NCBI GenBank assembly: GCA_013398295.1
Contig: VZSF01006717.1
Coordinates: 434,001-498,000 of the forward strand
Source: Chionis minor
Taxonomy: Eukaryota > Chordata > Aves > Charadriiformes > Chionididae
Direction: 5' to 3'
DNA length: 64,000 nucleotides
Shown: positions 23,501 to 37,945 of the stretch, piece after piece
Position numbering within the stretch: the first letter of the stretch is position 1
How the letters are laid out: every line of letters starts with the position of its first letter
Notes under the pieces: generated by a model
Database searches by the model: none
Seen by the model: the letters and a program-made list of their open reading frames with translations, nothing else
Told to the model about the DNA's origin: nothing
Position numbers and translations under genes: made by a program

Positions 23501-25690
23501 GACAATATTTGCTTGTTTCTGGGTCACAGGGTTATGGAGTGAGACAGGAGATTTTTCCAAGAACAACCATAGAAACATCCAACTTCAAAGAAAGCTCAGG
23601 AAATTCTTGATGTGTATTTGGAAGACGTAAAGACTACAGTAGGAAGAAGAAACAGATATGGACTAAGCTTTGGACACGAACATTGTTATAACAATAAGTG
23701 CTTAACCATTTCTCTGTACACTACTGAAAAGTGTACTTGGGGAGAAGGAGAGAGAGTTGTTTCGATTGGTATTCTTTCTGCATGTGAGGAAGTGTATATG
23801 GAAGCAGAAGAAGAGATAAAGAAAGATGCAACCTTTTACAGAACAACATATTTATATCTGTTAGTAAAAGCAGCAGATGTAGACCTTTTGTATGTTTCTT
23901 TTTGCTCCATGTCCTTCAAAAATAAAATGAAATTCACAGCAGAGGAGAGCTGGCCTAGGGTTGACTTCAGGTTTCAAATGGTCATGGAGAGTGGAAGGGG
24001 AAGTTGGATATTCTCCTAACTAATGATACAAGAATCAAGACCCCAGAGGTAAGGCAGCCTCATTTTATCGGAATGTTACCTATGTTGCCTTTGCTATAGA
24101 AAACAAGATGAACAAACAAGCTCTAACGTCTGAGGATATTTTCTTTGGGGAAGTTATCCTTTTTCCTTCCTTTTTCAAGTCTTATAGCCACATTGTCGGC
24201 TGAGTATGCCAAGTCTTGAGTACAGACTGAGCAAAGGAAAAGGATGCTGGTGAATATGGAGTAATGTTACTCTATTGCTGAGAATCAGCTGTGTTGGGTT
24301 TTTTTTTTTCAACGAAGAATGCTTTCTTTTAAGGGTAGGTAGAAGACATAGCTGAAGAAACATACTGAAGTGTCTTGATATTTCTAATAAGGACAGTAAC
24401 ACAGTATCTTTGAGCAGAAACAGATTATAGTCTTTGCAATGTTTTGGCAGAGTTGAACTTTTTAAAGTAGCCGATGCATTTATTCTGCAAAAAATTCACA
24501 CATGATTCTGTTTTCAATACTCCTTTGTAATATCTCCAGTGAAAAGAGACAATCTGTAGTCCTTTAAATGCAAATTATTCTTTACTTTCTTTGGCTGGCT
24601 TTTATAGTGCCATCTACAGAAATATGATTAATTGTTTTACTTAGAGGAAATTAAGAAGTTGTACACAGTGGGGTGTTTTGTTCTTTTTAAAGAGGCAGTT
24701 CACTTTAGTAATGGGACTGCTGATTCATATTCCCTTGCATCTATTGCTAGCCTACCAGCTAGTATAATACTGAAACTGATTAAATCTGTGCAAACACCTA
24801 TGTGTTTCTCAACTTGGTGTTGCCTTGAGTTAGAAACTATAGCAGGATGTGAGGTACACCTTAAGTTTTCTTCAGTTTGAAATCTGTGGTCTATAAAGTC
24901 TGGTTTAGAGCATCTCTTTTCCACCACCCATATGAAACGGTCATTCCAGAAATGTCTGCAGCCCCATGGCAAACTCAAAGGAACCAAATGAGATTTGAGA
25001 CTGGAAGATACAATAAAATTATTGAGCACCTGTCTGAAGGATTCATTGGCAATAAGCACCTCAGCTGGGCATCTAACTGATGTGCACAAGCTAGGAACCT
25101 GGTTTTCTTCATAAAGTCAATGGAGAGTAAGAGGCTTTCTCAGGAAGCCTCTAAGGTTGATGCTTGTTCAAAATGGTCTTTTTAGGGAACCTGCCTGTCA
25201 TTGCTGCCTATATAAAAAGAGTCAGGGGGACCAACTTCCAAGATTTCATGACTGATTTTTTTTATTCCTTGAAGTCCTACGTACTGCGGAAACGGCACAA
25301 AAGCCAACACAATTTCCAATTGACCTAGCATAAATAGTTGCCCAGAAGCTGTTCTTTGCAAGGTGGACATCAGAAAGAGTAAGAGTTACTGCTTAAAACC
25401 AGTGCCATGGAGGGGAAGTATATGTAGAGTGATGAGCAGGATGGAATATGAGGATTCTTTTTCGGGGGGGACGTTACCAAGAGCTACGCCTTTGCTACAG
25501 AAAGCTATTTGAGTGGGGTAAAAAAAACCTGTGGAAAATAAAGGGAAATTATGTTAGCCTTCTTGTATACGCTAGTAGAATATTCTGTCAGTCTTGTGAG
25601 AAGAAAATTTATTTCAGTCTTCCCTTCTAACTTTTGACTTAAGCCAGCTACTGAGTAACCCTCATATTGTATTTAATGTACCTTTAGATG

Positions 25691-25719
25691 TGATAAATTC
25701 CAGATATGATAAATTCCAG
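25691..25719. repeat. Short tandem duplication, 16-bp period
   Basis: TGATAAATTCCAG occurs at 25691-25703 and 25707-25719. It is a small slippage-type duplication without further context. Confidence 0.8.
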
Positions 25720-28700
25720 AAAGAGTTGGTCACTTGCAAACTGAGATTAAATGAGATACTTAAGAACTTTAAATTGCATTTAGGTAAGTGCAATGTAATT
25801 GCTGCTATATTGAGTCTAGCATTCGTATCTAAATCAGTCTACTATAGTCTAAATAATTAACTGTTTAACTAGGAGATTTTGAACTTTTTTGCTTACATTT
25901 TGCTTTATAAAGTATGGTCAGACAAAAAGGGAAACTTGTAACAAATCTTCATAGCTGCAGATGGGGGAAAAAGGAACTGTCCATTGTGTGTGTGTGTACA
26001 TCTATTTCATTTTAAAACTTTCAGAATTAATACTTTATTTCAAATGTGTTCAGTTATCTAAGACCGGGAAATTATATATGTGAAAGAATCTCATTCAAAC
26101 ATATTGAAGTATATTAAAAAAAATCAGATAGTGTCTTCTCGTTTTAGCAGTCAAATTCAACAAAAGGTACTCTGTATTTACAATGATGTAATGTTACAAC
26201 TTGAGTGCCGAGGCTACCAGACAAGACTAGACAAAGCGGATTTTAAAAATACCATTCTAATTAAACTAGTCTCTTGATGCGGATCACTGATCATGCTTTG
26301 GCCTTGCTCTTGACTTTTTAACACAGGGAGATATTTCTAATGGCTGTGGCTAAGAGCTTTAAACCCAGCTCTGCTCATGATCAGCTAACACCTGTTGTGG
26401 TGAAAAGCTATTTTAGTTGTACAGTCCCAGGATTAGTTTTATAGACCAAAATAAACCCTTGTCATACAGTTGAGTGAATAACTTCAGACTTTGGAAAAAA
26501 TACGCTGAATGTGTGGTCTAAACCTACTGAAATATATATGGAATATTAAAACAGTACTGGAATATGGCACTGTGCACATGCTGATGTCTCAGCCAGTGCA
26601 GGAAAGTAAATCTTCTCGTCTGTCACTTTAATACTTTCAAGATTTCTGCCTGCCTCTCTGGTTTACCTAACTGACAGCCAGATACAAGTTGTTTAAAAAG
26701 AAGATAGCATTTAAGTCATGATTGTTTGAAGAGACCTTAAAAAAAAAATCACAAGTGATCATATGATTGACTCTGTAATGTGCTATGTTGATGTAACAAC
26801 TCATTAAAAACCAATGAAAGACCTAATAAAGGAAAATACAGAACTTCTACTAATGCATGTCATACAGGCTCAAGCATTGCATAATTTTTTGATTTCTTGT
26901 TATAGCGCAAAGGTCTTGGCTTAATACTCTAAAGGTGCCATGTAGAATTTATATTAGATGCTGTTAGGCAAGAAAATATTTAAGACCTAACCAAGTAATA
27001 ACACATTTTCCCCATGCAACACTGAAAAAGAAACACTAACATAGGACTTGGAATAATGCCTGAAGTATAATTCATTTTAAGTGTATAATACAAGTTGTGG
27101 TGTTTGCAAAGAAAATGTAAATTATCCTTGTCTTGGTAGTTTTGCCCTAAGACTGTTTGATCAATTAGAACTCTGGAACTCCAAAGACTTTGCATATTTG
27201 GGTTTTTCAAAAAAGAAACATAGCTGTCAAAGCCATATGAAAAAATGTGTTCAGTTGCTAGCTAAAATTACTGTCTGTTTAATGGAAAAAACAAGAATTT
27301 TTGAAACCAGTTGCTTCTGTGTTGATGTATATACACTTTTAATTTGGAGGATAAGTTGGTAATATTTTGATTTTTCCAGTTCAAATCACCCTTGGAGTGA
27401 CTTTAAGTGTAGGATAGATTTCAGTGTTCAGTGGAAGTGTGAAATTAGACAGATACATTGAGCCATATACAGCGCAGGTTTTGATAATTTTTAAAACATG
27501 TCAGCAGGACCTTTGATGTTTGTTTGATACCTGAGCAATTCTTTTGACCTTGAGGGAGGAGAGATGTATGTGGAGTAGAATACACACTAATGCGAGTATT
27601 CCCTCTGTTTAGATACAAAAAAAAAGAAAGGCGGGGGGAAGAGCAATCTGTTGGTTAGTCCATGCTAGGAACTAGATTTACTGGATAAACTACAGACTGT
27701 CTTTTCTTCTCTGCTTTTCTACCTGCTAACCACTAAATATATCCACTGTCATAAGATTTATGGAATCCTTGCACTCTCAAGGTATGAAAATACTCTTTTA
27801 CTTATTTGTGTTCATTATCTTGTTGATGTTGCTCTCTAAGGACATAATTATGCCAAATAGGATTAGAATTTGTCAAGTTGTAACAAGAATCATCTGGAGT
27901 GAAATCCTAATGTAATTTTTTTCTTGTTGGGTCTTAGAAGATAAGAAGGTATCCATAGCTAATAAAATGCAACTGGAAAGCATACAGCCTTACATCTTCT
28001 AATTGCTTGTGCCTAAACAATCCTAATGTTTCTAGAGATTAACAGTTTATTTATCTGAAGGCTTACTGTCTTGAACAGATGCCCAAAATTTGTTTTTTTC
28101 AGATTAGTAAGTCTTATCCAATTCTTGACACATGCAGTCAAATATCAAATATTTCTTGTTGGTACTACTTATGAAGGTAAGGAGTTTATAGGTGCTCAAA
28201 TTACCACCCTGATTAGTGGTGTAAATTCCAAAATTATTATTTGGGAATGTTGTCTGCAGTGCCAGTGGTTACAGATGACAGAAACTGAACGAGAAGATGG
28301 TTTGAAATCATTTGTTTCAGCATCCGATTTGTTTGTTCCCAAGTTAACCACTCTTGTTTGAGAACTATCATGTTTGATATAAATTGAGGATCATACTGCA
28401 GAATCCATTAGTATAACTTCTCATGTACAAGGAGTGAAATCAGTAGACTTGAATTTGGCTTGTTAAGTTTTGTTGCCACCTTTTTTCAATTCACTGTCCA
28501 AGAAAAGTTTTTATTTTTTATGTCAGGTTATGTTTGAATTTTTAACTTAAAAGTCATCATGCATTAAGGTTATACTCTGACAGAACTGGAAAGTATTCTA
28601 TATTACATGTATGTAAGTGTATAGGAATGGATTTTCTGTGAACTTCAGATTATTCACTTTCAATAAACTGATGGTTTATGAAGAAACCAGAGGAGCTCCC

Positions 28701-31700
28701 TTGTTAGTATGAAAAAAACATAACCTCTTCAAAATGATAGTGTTTAGTCTTTGTCTGGGGTGAATTAGATGGGTATTTACACATACACGTTTTAGTTGAA
28801 AGGTTCAAGTTTAATGCAATTATATAATACACGTAGACATTTAAATACAGTAAGTATGTATCATAATATATAACAATATCAATGATCCGCAATGATAGAG
28901 AGATTTTGTGTATAATACCATGATGAGAAATGAAAAGAGGAAAAATCCTTGGGTAGCATTGAACTGAGGACAATGGTGGATCAAAGACAAAAAGCTGTTT
29001 ATTCCAATTGTTATTCAACATTCTGTAATTCTAAGTACATTTTTAAAGTTTATTGGCAATTTCATCTCTGAGAATACAGAGCATGTGTCCTGTGATAATT
29101 ATGAAATACAAACTTTTAATTTAAATACAGATAAAAGGAGATAGCAGTTCCTTTAGGTGGTTGCTAAGCAACTTTTTTGCATTAAAATATTTATATTCAC
29201 CAGAAGAAGAGCATTCTGTGCTTAAAAACAATCCTTTGGCTTATATATTTAATTCAACTTAAACATCAGTTTGTCAAACTTGCCCAGTTAAATATGTAGC
29301 ATACCTTTTGCCCGTTTAGAAAACAGTAATGTATTTTAGTTGTGTATTTATTATATTTTGAGGTTTTGTGTACGTGTTTTCTTTTAATCTCTGGTCACTG
29401 AAGTATTAGTGAACTGTTGAGCGTTGTGATAAGAATAAAAATGCTACGAGGAGGAATTTCAGGTCTGTGAAAACTCAGCAACATGTGTGTACTGGTGTTG
29501 ATAGATAATTAGATCTTCTTTTGATTCTTACATTTTTTTAAATCTTTGGGATGGACTTCTGCAGCAGAATTGGTATGTGTGGTAGATTTGAACAGAGAAG
29601 CTACTTGCTCTGTTTCAGCAAACGGGAGTTTTTACATGTTCTTACACCAAGGAGAAAATAAAAAAGTGTTCGTACTGGCTGGCTTGTTTTGTTGCCAAGC
29701 CATGGTGCTACTGCTTAATTGTAACTAGAAATCTGGTATTTTTCTTATCCTCCTGATATATATGCTTTTCAGTACAACATTAAAAAATGCACTGGTATTG
29801 GAAACCACTTAGTTGCAAACATACTTTATTTTGCCTTATAGAGTTCTGACAGAATTACTGTTTACATTTACAAATCCCATTTCAGCCAGGAGCTGCCAGT
29901 GCTACTGGAAATCATCTGTGTTCAAGCTCAATAGAGGAGATTATATTCTAAGGAAATTTCTCAAAACTTGTATTATTCTTGCTTTTCTCTGGACCTTGTC
30001 TTGCCTGAATCTTTCTTAGGTAATTAGAAATAGGTTTGTAAAGTTCATCTAACTACTTCCCAGAGTAAAGTTTCCTGTGCATACTTTTTTCAGAATGGCA
30101 AGGAGTATCTTTTATAAAACACTATTCTGTTGAAAATATGTAGATTAAATTTAAAGAAACTTTTCCACAATAATGTGGCATCTATCAGGTTTTTCCATAA
30201 GTCAATTATTTTTAATTCTATTTCATTTTACCTTTTTTATCACCAGATCAGTGCTAGGTGAAACATCTAAAAAAAATTTCAGATTAAACAAGTGTTATTT
30301 GAACATGACTTTTTTTAATTAAAACTTGTTTTACACAAAAATTTAAGCATAAGGTTATTTGGATGAGGCTGTGGAAAACAAAATCAAATTTTCCCTAATC
30401 TGATATTAATTTTATTCTCTTGTTTCTTAGGGTTGAATTACCTAGAACTTTTTATGTCAAAGAATCCTTTGCTGTATGCTTAAAAACAAATTAAGGAATT
30501 GTGAGGTAGCTTTCAGTGACCGAGTCCTTTACCAGAGATTAACAGATACGTCTGCAAAGCAACTGCAAGAAGCAAGAATTTTGCCTGTTCCTGTCTCAGT
30601 CATATGCCTCCAACTAGTTTTTTTTAACGTACTCCCCTGACTACTATGTGCAGTATAGGATGTTGAAAAGAAGCCTCAGGATTTTCTCCTCTTACAGAGA
30701 AGCATAGAATGAGTTATAAGGTTGTCATTTTGCCTTTGGTTACATTGAAGAAATAAGATTTTCATGTTAATTATCTGAATGAATTCATGAAAATCATCAT
30801 ATAATGATATACTTGGTTATATGAAGCAAGACTAATGATGACTAGACATTAATTAATCCACAAAAATAATTTGGATATCTTAATTATGTGTGGCTTTTTG
30901 GAAAGCAAACAACAAAGCTGCTGAAGTATGTTAACTGAAATTGGTAATGAAAAGAAACTAGAAAGGGATTTTTTTTTTCATTTTCTTTCTAAATACCTCC
31001 CAGTGTTTTCTGGTTTTTTTGTTTGTGAATTGAAATATGGTAGCAAAAACCTGAGTGAATCTAAACTAAAGGTCATTTCTTTGGAGGGCATGACAGAGCA
31101 ACATAGCAATCCACAGGGTGCCTCATGCCTGTGCCTTCAAGTAAATCATTTCACCACATCCTGGCAGTTCAGCCAATAAGCAGAATACTTTTGGTTCAGC
31201 GATGGTCTGATGTGCAAACTCTTGGGAATTCCACAACTGGTTGCAATTAAAAGCGTTCAGAGTTTGAAAGTCTGCTTTCAAATCATAGCTCCATCGTAGC
31301 AATCGTGGTAGTTTGCAGTAGGCTGCTGATAAAAAGGCTGCTTTGTTAAATAGCAGATGGAGTAATGCAGAAGCATTGCGGTGAACAACCTATACCTTTT
31401 GTAAGTCGTGGCTGACTGATAAAGTCTTACTCCTCTGCCCTTCAGAAGACTTTGTTTTGGTTTAGGTTGTCAGTTGGACATCTTATAGTATTGTATAATG
31501 CTCCTCTCCGTGTCCCAGCTTTGCCAGGGTTCTCTGATTAACTTTTTTGTTTTATCTTGGATATATCACATTCTTGATTTTAAGCTGCAAGCTGCTTTTT
31601 GTATAGTCTCCTTAAAACAAAACATTACAACTTCATAAATCATGTACAGACACGTTTGGATGTATGGGTGCATATGAAAAATCAATGGCAAAAGCTTCCT

Positions 31701-34149
31701 TGAAGATTCTTGCTAGTTTGTTCTGAATTTTGTGTAGACATTGCAAGTTGCGCAACCATTCTTTCTCTGTTCCTGTAGCAGAAAGTTATTAGAGTGATCA
31801 GGGAGTGCATCACACCTAGGTTAAGTTCTGAATAATGATAAAGCTGAATCATTCATTAATAGTACCTGAGAGTTAGCCTGAGTTTGGCAGAACTCATGTG
31901 GCTGGGTTTGATCTGGGAGTCATTCGTAATGTGCACCTATCTCACAATTCAGATATTACTTGCCATTTTGTTCTTACATAGCAATGGGGATATTATAAAG
32001 ATATTGTACAATAACGGACTACTTTGTTATTAAGACTTTGAGGATCATGTTCTTTCATTCTAATGTCATATAAGGAGGATATGTTCAATGAAATACTCTG
32101 CTCTGTGTAATATTTTAGTAATCTTTTTAAACTTTGGTATGATAGGAGAAGATGATATAAAGCATTCTTGCTTGTAGGAAAAAATGTGGCGAAGAATTGG
32201 AGAAATGAGTTTTCCCATGTGAAAACATTCCATTCAGTGTAGAAAATGTTGCATAACCTTATTGCTTTCCTTTTTTCTCACCCCACCTAATTTTCCCCAT
32301 TTTCTTTATTTTATTGTTCTTTCCCTAAAGTAAGAACAAAGATGACTTTTGAAGATTCTCACTAGTGTTTTTGTTTTGGAATTATTTTGTTAATTTTCTT
32401 AGCTGCCTTTGGTATAGTACTTTCAGATATATTGACAAAACTCACATAATCTTGATTTAGTTTTTCTTTTTGCCAGTTGTTTTATTTTAACCTATAGTCT
32501 CATTAATAGAGTCTAAATTTAGCTTCAGGTGAAAATATAAAGCTTTGAGCCTTACAAGAAAATGTTTATTATCTGGAATATGTGGAGATTTTGTGTAGAA
32601 GATTAAAACTTGCTTAATGCTTATGGATACATGTTCTGAAATTATTCTTTACAGCCCTTGAGTATAAACGTTTGTGTGCTTTATAAATGTATTATTTTGT
32701 ATCTGTGGTGCTTTAAGCATTACAATTAGGCAATCAAAAGGTGAGCATTTGAGAGGCTTTCCTGAGCTGCCAGTTCTCTTGCAGAGCTGGATGGCATGGA
32801 CACAGAGAAGATCATGTAGATCTTCCACCATATAGAAGATCAAAAATTCCCTTTAAGTAAAAAAAAAAAAAATAATAATATGACGGGATACCAATATTGG
32901 AGAAAATGGGGAAAAGGGTAACCTTTCTCACAGAAGAAGTTTTTAACCTAAAGTAAATATTGTTCAAGTGTTTGCCCTAACAAGCCCTTAAGAGTTTTTT
33001 TAGCAGCTACCTGGAATGGCCACCAAAGAATAATGCATAAACCATGGTCCTCTGTTAGGAATGCCTTGCTTGTGCCCTGAAGAGGAAGCTTTGACTTCAG
33101 ACCAAACAAAACCAGGTAGTAGACTGAACTGCCCATGATGAGACAGGAGAGAGATGAGCTTTCAGAACTAGGATTTGGACCTGTTAGCAGATTTACTGCT
33201 CGTAATTAATTTGCAAAAGGGCACATGAAAGTATACAGAATATAGAATGTTGTGATTGCGTTCCCTTAATACTTCCAGGTCCTCAGCACTTGGAGGACGG
33301 TACTTTAGAAGTACCTGGGTACTTCTTAATGTAGTACTGAGTAAAAGTTGTGAAAGAATCAGTGCAGAGGTTGTTGGTCACAAGAGGGAGGATCAGCTGA
33401 TGTTGAAGAGTTTGGTGGCTGCGTTCATACTGCTTGCATTGATGCTTTCATTTGCTGTTGCCTCTCTTCCCATTGTAGTTTTGCTGGGAGAGAATTTGAT
33501 TTAGTTTGTTTCTTTCTGCTTCCTTTCCTGTGAAAACACTAGGGAAAAGAAAAACAGATAGATTACAATATGACATAAATTTGTCAGGCGTTTCACACAA
33601 ACCACCAGCAAAGTATACTTTTTAATGCTTTGGGAGATCTTTGAGAGGAAAGAATAAAACCTCCAGGGCTTTTTCTTCAGTCTACAAATAGCTATAGACA
33701 AATTTATTTTCTCAGAGAAGCTGGATAGTATTTGTAGCGTCAATAAAATTAGCAAGGAAGTTTTCCTGCTGTCTACCTTTTCAAATTGAGTATCTAACAG
33801 AAAAATGGTATACTGTGTCTGCAACCATACTGGAAAGAATCCAGGTGGTCTGTACGTTATTAAGGATATCAAAGTTGTATTGTCTACAAATCTTCTATTA
33901 GGCTTTCCTAAAAATCAATAACTAGAGACTGGCACCAAGTTCCTGGCATCAGGGCAGGGTGCTCCAAGTGATAAACTACTGTGTCTTTAGGAAAGCTTTT
34001 AACTAGGTCATTCTGTATTCCTTATGCATCTACTACACATCAAAAATTCATCCTGTTATTCTCAAGTCATGGCAAATTCTAAATTAATTAATATTCTTCA
34101 GATTCTTAGCATTTTCAGCCTATTTAATGTGGATGTGCTGTTAATGTAG

Positions 34150-34290
34150 GCATCGCAGCACCACAAATATGAGGAGGGGCCAAGAGATAACTGGGTTTGT
34201 TCAGCCCTAAGAAGTAGGATCCCTGCTGCTGTCTACAACTGTCCGGTATGCAGGTGTGGAGAAGGCTGGGCCAGACTGCTCAGCATCAAA
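34150..34290 (+). mobile_element. CR1 LINE fragment, sense orientation
   Basis: The segment contains the CTGGGTTTGTTCAGCC block and, about 40 bases later, GCTGTCTACAACT. These occur in that order and spacing near the end of the CR1 coding region and start of the 3' UTR, and a degraded GGGCCAGACTGCTCAGC follows. No 3' tail is present, so it is truncated at both ends. It lies about 300 bp upstream of a TTC27 exon. Divergence is high, so the limits are approximate. Confidence 0.68.
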
Positions 34291-34594
34291 TTCTTTATTT
34301 TCCTTTCATTCTGAGTAGCCAATTGGTGCAGTTTAATGTATGCATCATATGGGTACGTATACACAAAGTGCTGCAGTAGCTGAGAAGGAGGAAATAGTTT
34401 GATGGCCACCTTTTATATTGAAAATAGGTTGAGATAATCTGTAGAGCCTTTAATTCATCAAATAAGTACTACAGCTATGTATTTGACTTTCAGAATAGAA
34501 AATGGCATTCATGCTTGAGAACACTGTTAAAAGCTTTACCATCTTCAATGTCTTTTAAAATTAAATCATGAAAAAATGTTATTTTTCTTTGCAG

Positions 34595-34708
34595 TGCTTG
34601 CTCTCTCAGCCGAAGTTTTGGGCCATTCAGACGTCAGCCTTACTCATTCGGACCAAGCTTGAGAAAGGAAGTACTCGCAGAATGGAACGGGCAATGAAGC
34701 AGACTCAG
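34595..34708 (+). CDS. TTC27: TTC27 internal coding exon (second in window)
   Basis: The exon is 114 bp and encodes exactly 38 codons in phase 0-0, between tttctttgcag and gtaagg. It begins [19 protein letters not shown] and ends ERAMKQTQ. The [17 protein letters not shown] and ERAM.QTQ blocks are characteristic TTC27 sequence, directly following the HKLTEEELLAF block of the previous exon. The predicted structure is alpha-helical, lying N-terminal to the TPR array. Because the length is a multiple of three and both boundaries are in phase 0, skipping it would keep the frame. It is isolated between introns of 25.2 and 22.2 kb. Confidence 0.95.
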
Positions 34709-37554
34709 GTAAGGCTTCTGAACTGCCTTGTTATAAATAGGAGTTCTTTATGTATCAAATGGAAACAAACAGGAATTAGGAGCTTCTGCCATTCCTCTCT
34801 GTGAACTGTACAGTGAGATAATTTTCTAATTATGTCTCTAAATTAGATGCATAAACCACAAATCCTTTTATGTCTGCCAGTCTTGAGATAAACTCTTATA
34901 TGTACAAGTAATAAATTGTCACTTTCTTTCAAAAACATGGCAAGTTTTGGAAGATTGAAATTAGAATCTGCTTTCTTACCTCTAGTTTCTGACTTCTGAT
35001 CTGAGGAGTTTTTTTATATGGAAGTTCATGAATGTAAAGCTGCTACTGTTATCATATTTTTTAATAGTTTTTACTCAGGTAAATCATCTGTAGAAAACAC
35101 TGAAACTTGTAAATTGTTGGTACAGGAAAACATATTTGTGAATAAAGCAGCGCTTTCGATTTATTGTTTTGATGTGATACTTAGCGATTAATATTTTAAT
35201 TGCAAGTTTGAGGCAGTGATTAAATAATCTTGCTACAAACAAAGAGATCAGTTTTCAAATACAAAAAAGAAATTTTAAAAGTCTGAAATGTGTCAGCTAG
35301 CAGGATATGTTTAAAAAATGATTTTTTCAAAGGGAAGTTCTGTAGGCTATATAAAGATAGTTTTTTCCTTCTTATTACAGAGTTTGGTTAGCCATTTGTT
35401 AGCTTTATGCTGTTAAGTCTTGTTGTCACACACGAACAGCAGGCATTTTTATATGTCCATCAGGCAACAGTCCTGCTGACTAAAACAGCCAGGAATGTAT
35501 AAGACTTAAAGTTGTGGTGCTACGTAATTAAATCCTGAAAAGTTGATGTTTCATTTAAAGTCGTTACTGATGCATGGATCTTCGAAGGAGTGCAGCTTGG
35601 ATATGCTGCTGCATTTTTCTTCTGCTGACGAGGACAAAGGGTTGCTATAGTGGAATTTCCTGGGGTCAGTAAGAGAGTGTCAAGGAAGCCAGGATTCCAA
35701 GTCTGGGAGATGTAGCATCTAGAGCATTTGGAAAGCAGTCTCAGGATCCTTCATGCCCTAAGCCGAAAAACAGTTGGAGTGTCTCCAGCATTTTTGTCTA
35801 GTTTGATTAAACCTGAGTGCTGGAAATTGTTATACTATAGAGTTTGACGGTCTCATGAGAGATATCTTCATGAAGGGGGTTATCATTGCAAGTACATTTA
35901 TCTGACTTCATCATGTGCTGCAACTGCAGTAATGCAAAGCATTGATTAGCATGCACTCTGACATTTCGGGAGGTGACCTCACAGTAGACACAGAATCTGT
36001 GGTTTTAAATATTATCTTTATTCTTCCTATGTTTATGTTTTCTTCCATGAAGTTTTCTAGGCATTTGAATATAATGACATGTGTGTGTTGATTTGATACG
36101 GTATCAAGTGCACTTTCCAAAAATAGTTAAAAGTTGCTTAAGGATTATATGTGCTAAATTAATCAAATAACTTGAATAACTTTCCATTTAAGGTTTTCAT
36201 TCCAGAGTTCCATCAGATCAGAATTTTTTAAAATCATGGTTTCTAACAGTTCTAAGAAGGAATCAGAAAACGTAGGGTGAATTATGTTATTCTCATACAT
36301 AGTACAACGTTTTTGATATGTCATCTTCATGAAGATGCCACAGAGCGAGTTCTGCAGCTATTTATCAGTAGAAAATGGATTTCAAAACCATAGAATTTTC
36401 ATACAAATTTGTGGGGTTTTTTGTTCGATTGGTTTTCTTTGTTAGTTTTACAGTTTCATGTTTACTAGTTCAGATGGCTGTAGAAAGATTAGGTATTGCA
36501 GATTAAGGGAGGAGGTAGGTGTAAATATGATTAGATTCCCCCCATTGTTTGCAGTATCAAATTTGTAAAGTAATTATAAAAATTCTTGTAAGATGGCTTG
36601 AATAAGAAGTGGTAAACTAAATCCTCTAAGTTACTTACTTTAGAGTTAACCCGAAGAGAGCCATTATAGGCTCTGACTTACTGACGCTGGGACTCTTCTG
36701 TCCTCTTCTACTGTTAACTCTCTTTCCCTTCCCCATTTGCACTCTTACCTGCTTCTACACTGGGTCTGCAAATCTTTCTAACCAGCTGATAACTATCTTT
36801 TTAGATGAATGTCACTGGGCAGGCATATGCTGCTTTTCAGCCCTAAAGCAAGCCAGGCTGCATTGTTGGTTTATCAAAGAAAGCGTTTTTCAGCTACATT
36901 TTTTTGTGGGCCAGGCTGTGTTTAACTTATTTTAATTATTGGAAATAGTTGCAGCTATTTTTGAAATGAGGGTATATTAGTTGATTTTAGCTGCCATGTT
37001 CCAATTATTAAATATATCCTTATTTACATTAAGCAGGCTTTGTGAAATTATTTTGCACGTATGTTTTTCTAATGGGAAAGCTTCAAAAGGAACTGGAATG
37101 ATCATTTTCAAAACCTTTTTCTGATTACTTTACATTATCTGCAGTTCAGATTTTTAATCTTTGGAAGAGGTTTTAAAATGATCTTTCTGGGTACTCTGGA
37201 ATGTACTTCAGCTAGTAGCAAACTGGAAGTGAGGAGGAGAGATTTTTTTCTTAACTTTTTCTGGATACTACTGGTTGTCCCTGTACAGCTTTTGCCTAAA
37301 TGAGGTTTGGATCCACAAAAATAAGGTTAAAGATTTCTAAAGCCAGTACTTTTTTCAACCATTTTTCTAAGAAAAGGAAACAGTATTTGAGAGCTAAAAC
37401 AGTTATTTTACATTCCACTAGAATATTTAATCATGACCAGTATAACATATATTGAAGTCTGGATCAAGGTACTGCCAACCAAAATGTGCCTCTGGATGCA
37501 GTATGATTTTTTTTAAGGTTGGGTGTTTGGTTTTTTTCCATATGGATGTAGGTG

Positions 37555-37625
37555 AGGGAGGGTGAGAAGTGCTAGGATGGAAAGAAAGGAAAGAGAGGGA
37601 GGGAGAAAACAGGAAGAAGAAGGGA
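37555..37625. repeat. GA-rich low-complexity tract
   Basis: The + strand is almost entirely purine over about 70 bp (GGGAGGG, GAAAGAAAGGAAAGAGAGG and similar). Such tracts can adopt triplex structure, but none is demonstrated here. Confidence 0.75.
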
Positions 37626-37871
37626 TCGTTTTTGATAAATAGCTCTCCACATAACCAGAAACCTGCCATTTCTACATTGGCTTTGGAATCTTCAACTACC
37701 TTCTATTGTAAGAAAGTAATTCAGAAACTATTAATAGTGGAAAATGGGTTGGAATAAGCTGTTAAACCACAAATTACTGCTGAAAGTGCAGCCAGAGCTC
37801 AAGTAATAGGATGGGGGAGAAAAAAGGAATTTTGAGTAGTCTAGGAGCTATGAAAAAAAAGGGCAAGGTGA

Positions 37872-37945
37872 TTTAAAAAAAAAAACCAAAAACCAAAACA
37901 CCCCACAAACACCAAACACAAAAGCACCCAAACAGCCAAAAAACC
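37872..37945. repeat. A/C-rich low-complexity tract
   Basis: Runs of A interrupted by CC or CCC (AACCAAAAACCAAAACACCCC type) cover about 70 bp. A similar tract occurs at 42839-42882. Both are low-complexity sequence of unknown origin, possibly decayed retroelement tails. Confidence 0.75.

Larger units (their letters stand above)
9403..34594 (+). other. TTC27: TTC27 intron, 25.2 kb
   Basis: This is a complete intron with a gtaagt donor and a tttctttgcag acceptor. It is AT-rich and mostly free of recognisable elements. Repeats I can support are sense CR1 3' fragments at about 19209-19421 and 34150-34290, short GT runs (11647-11667 and 14621-14630), T-rich tracts (15168-15203, 17820-17830, 18295-18305 and 24299-24310), A runs (21135-21151 and 32860-32880) and a C-rich tract (23460-23478). 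Several open frames of 60-135 codons occur, the longest at 23612-24019. None matches a family I know or has gene-like context, and they are best regarded as chance. No RNA gene was recognised. Confidence 0.8.

Noticed and set aside
23612..24019. 135-codon open frame on the + strand, the longest complete one in the intron
   Set aside because: No recognisable domain, no splice or promoter context, lies deep in a TTC27 intron, and its length is within what AT-rich random sequence of 64 kb gives.
24700..25089. 129-codon minus-strand frame overlapping a + strand frame
   Set aside because: No family resemblance and no second exon or signal; probably chance.
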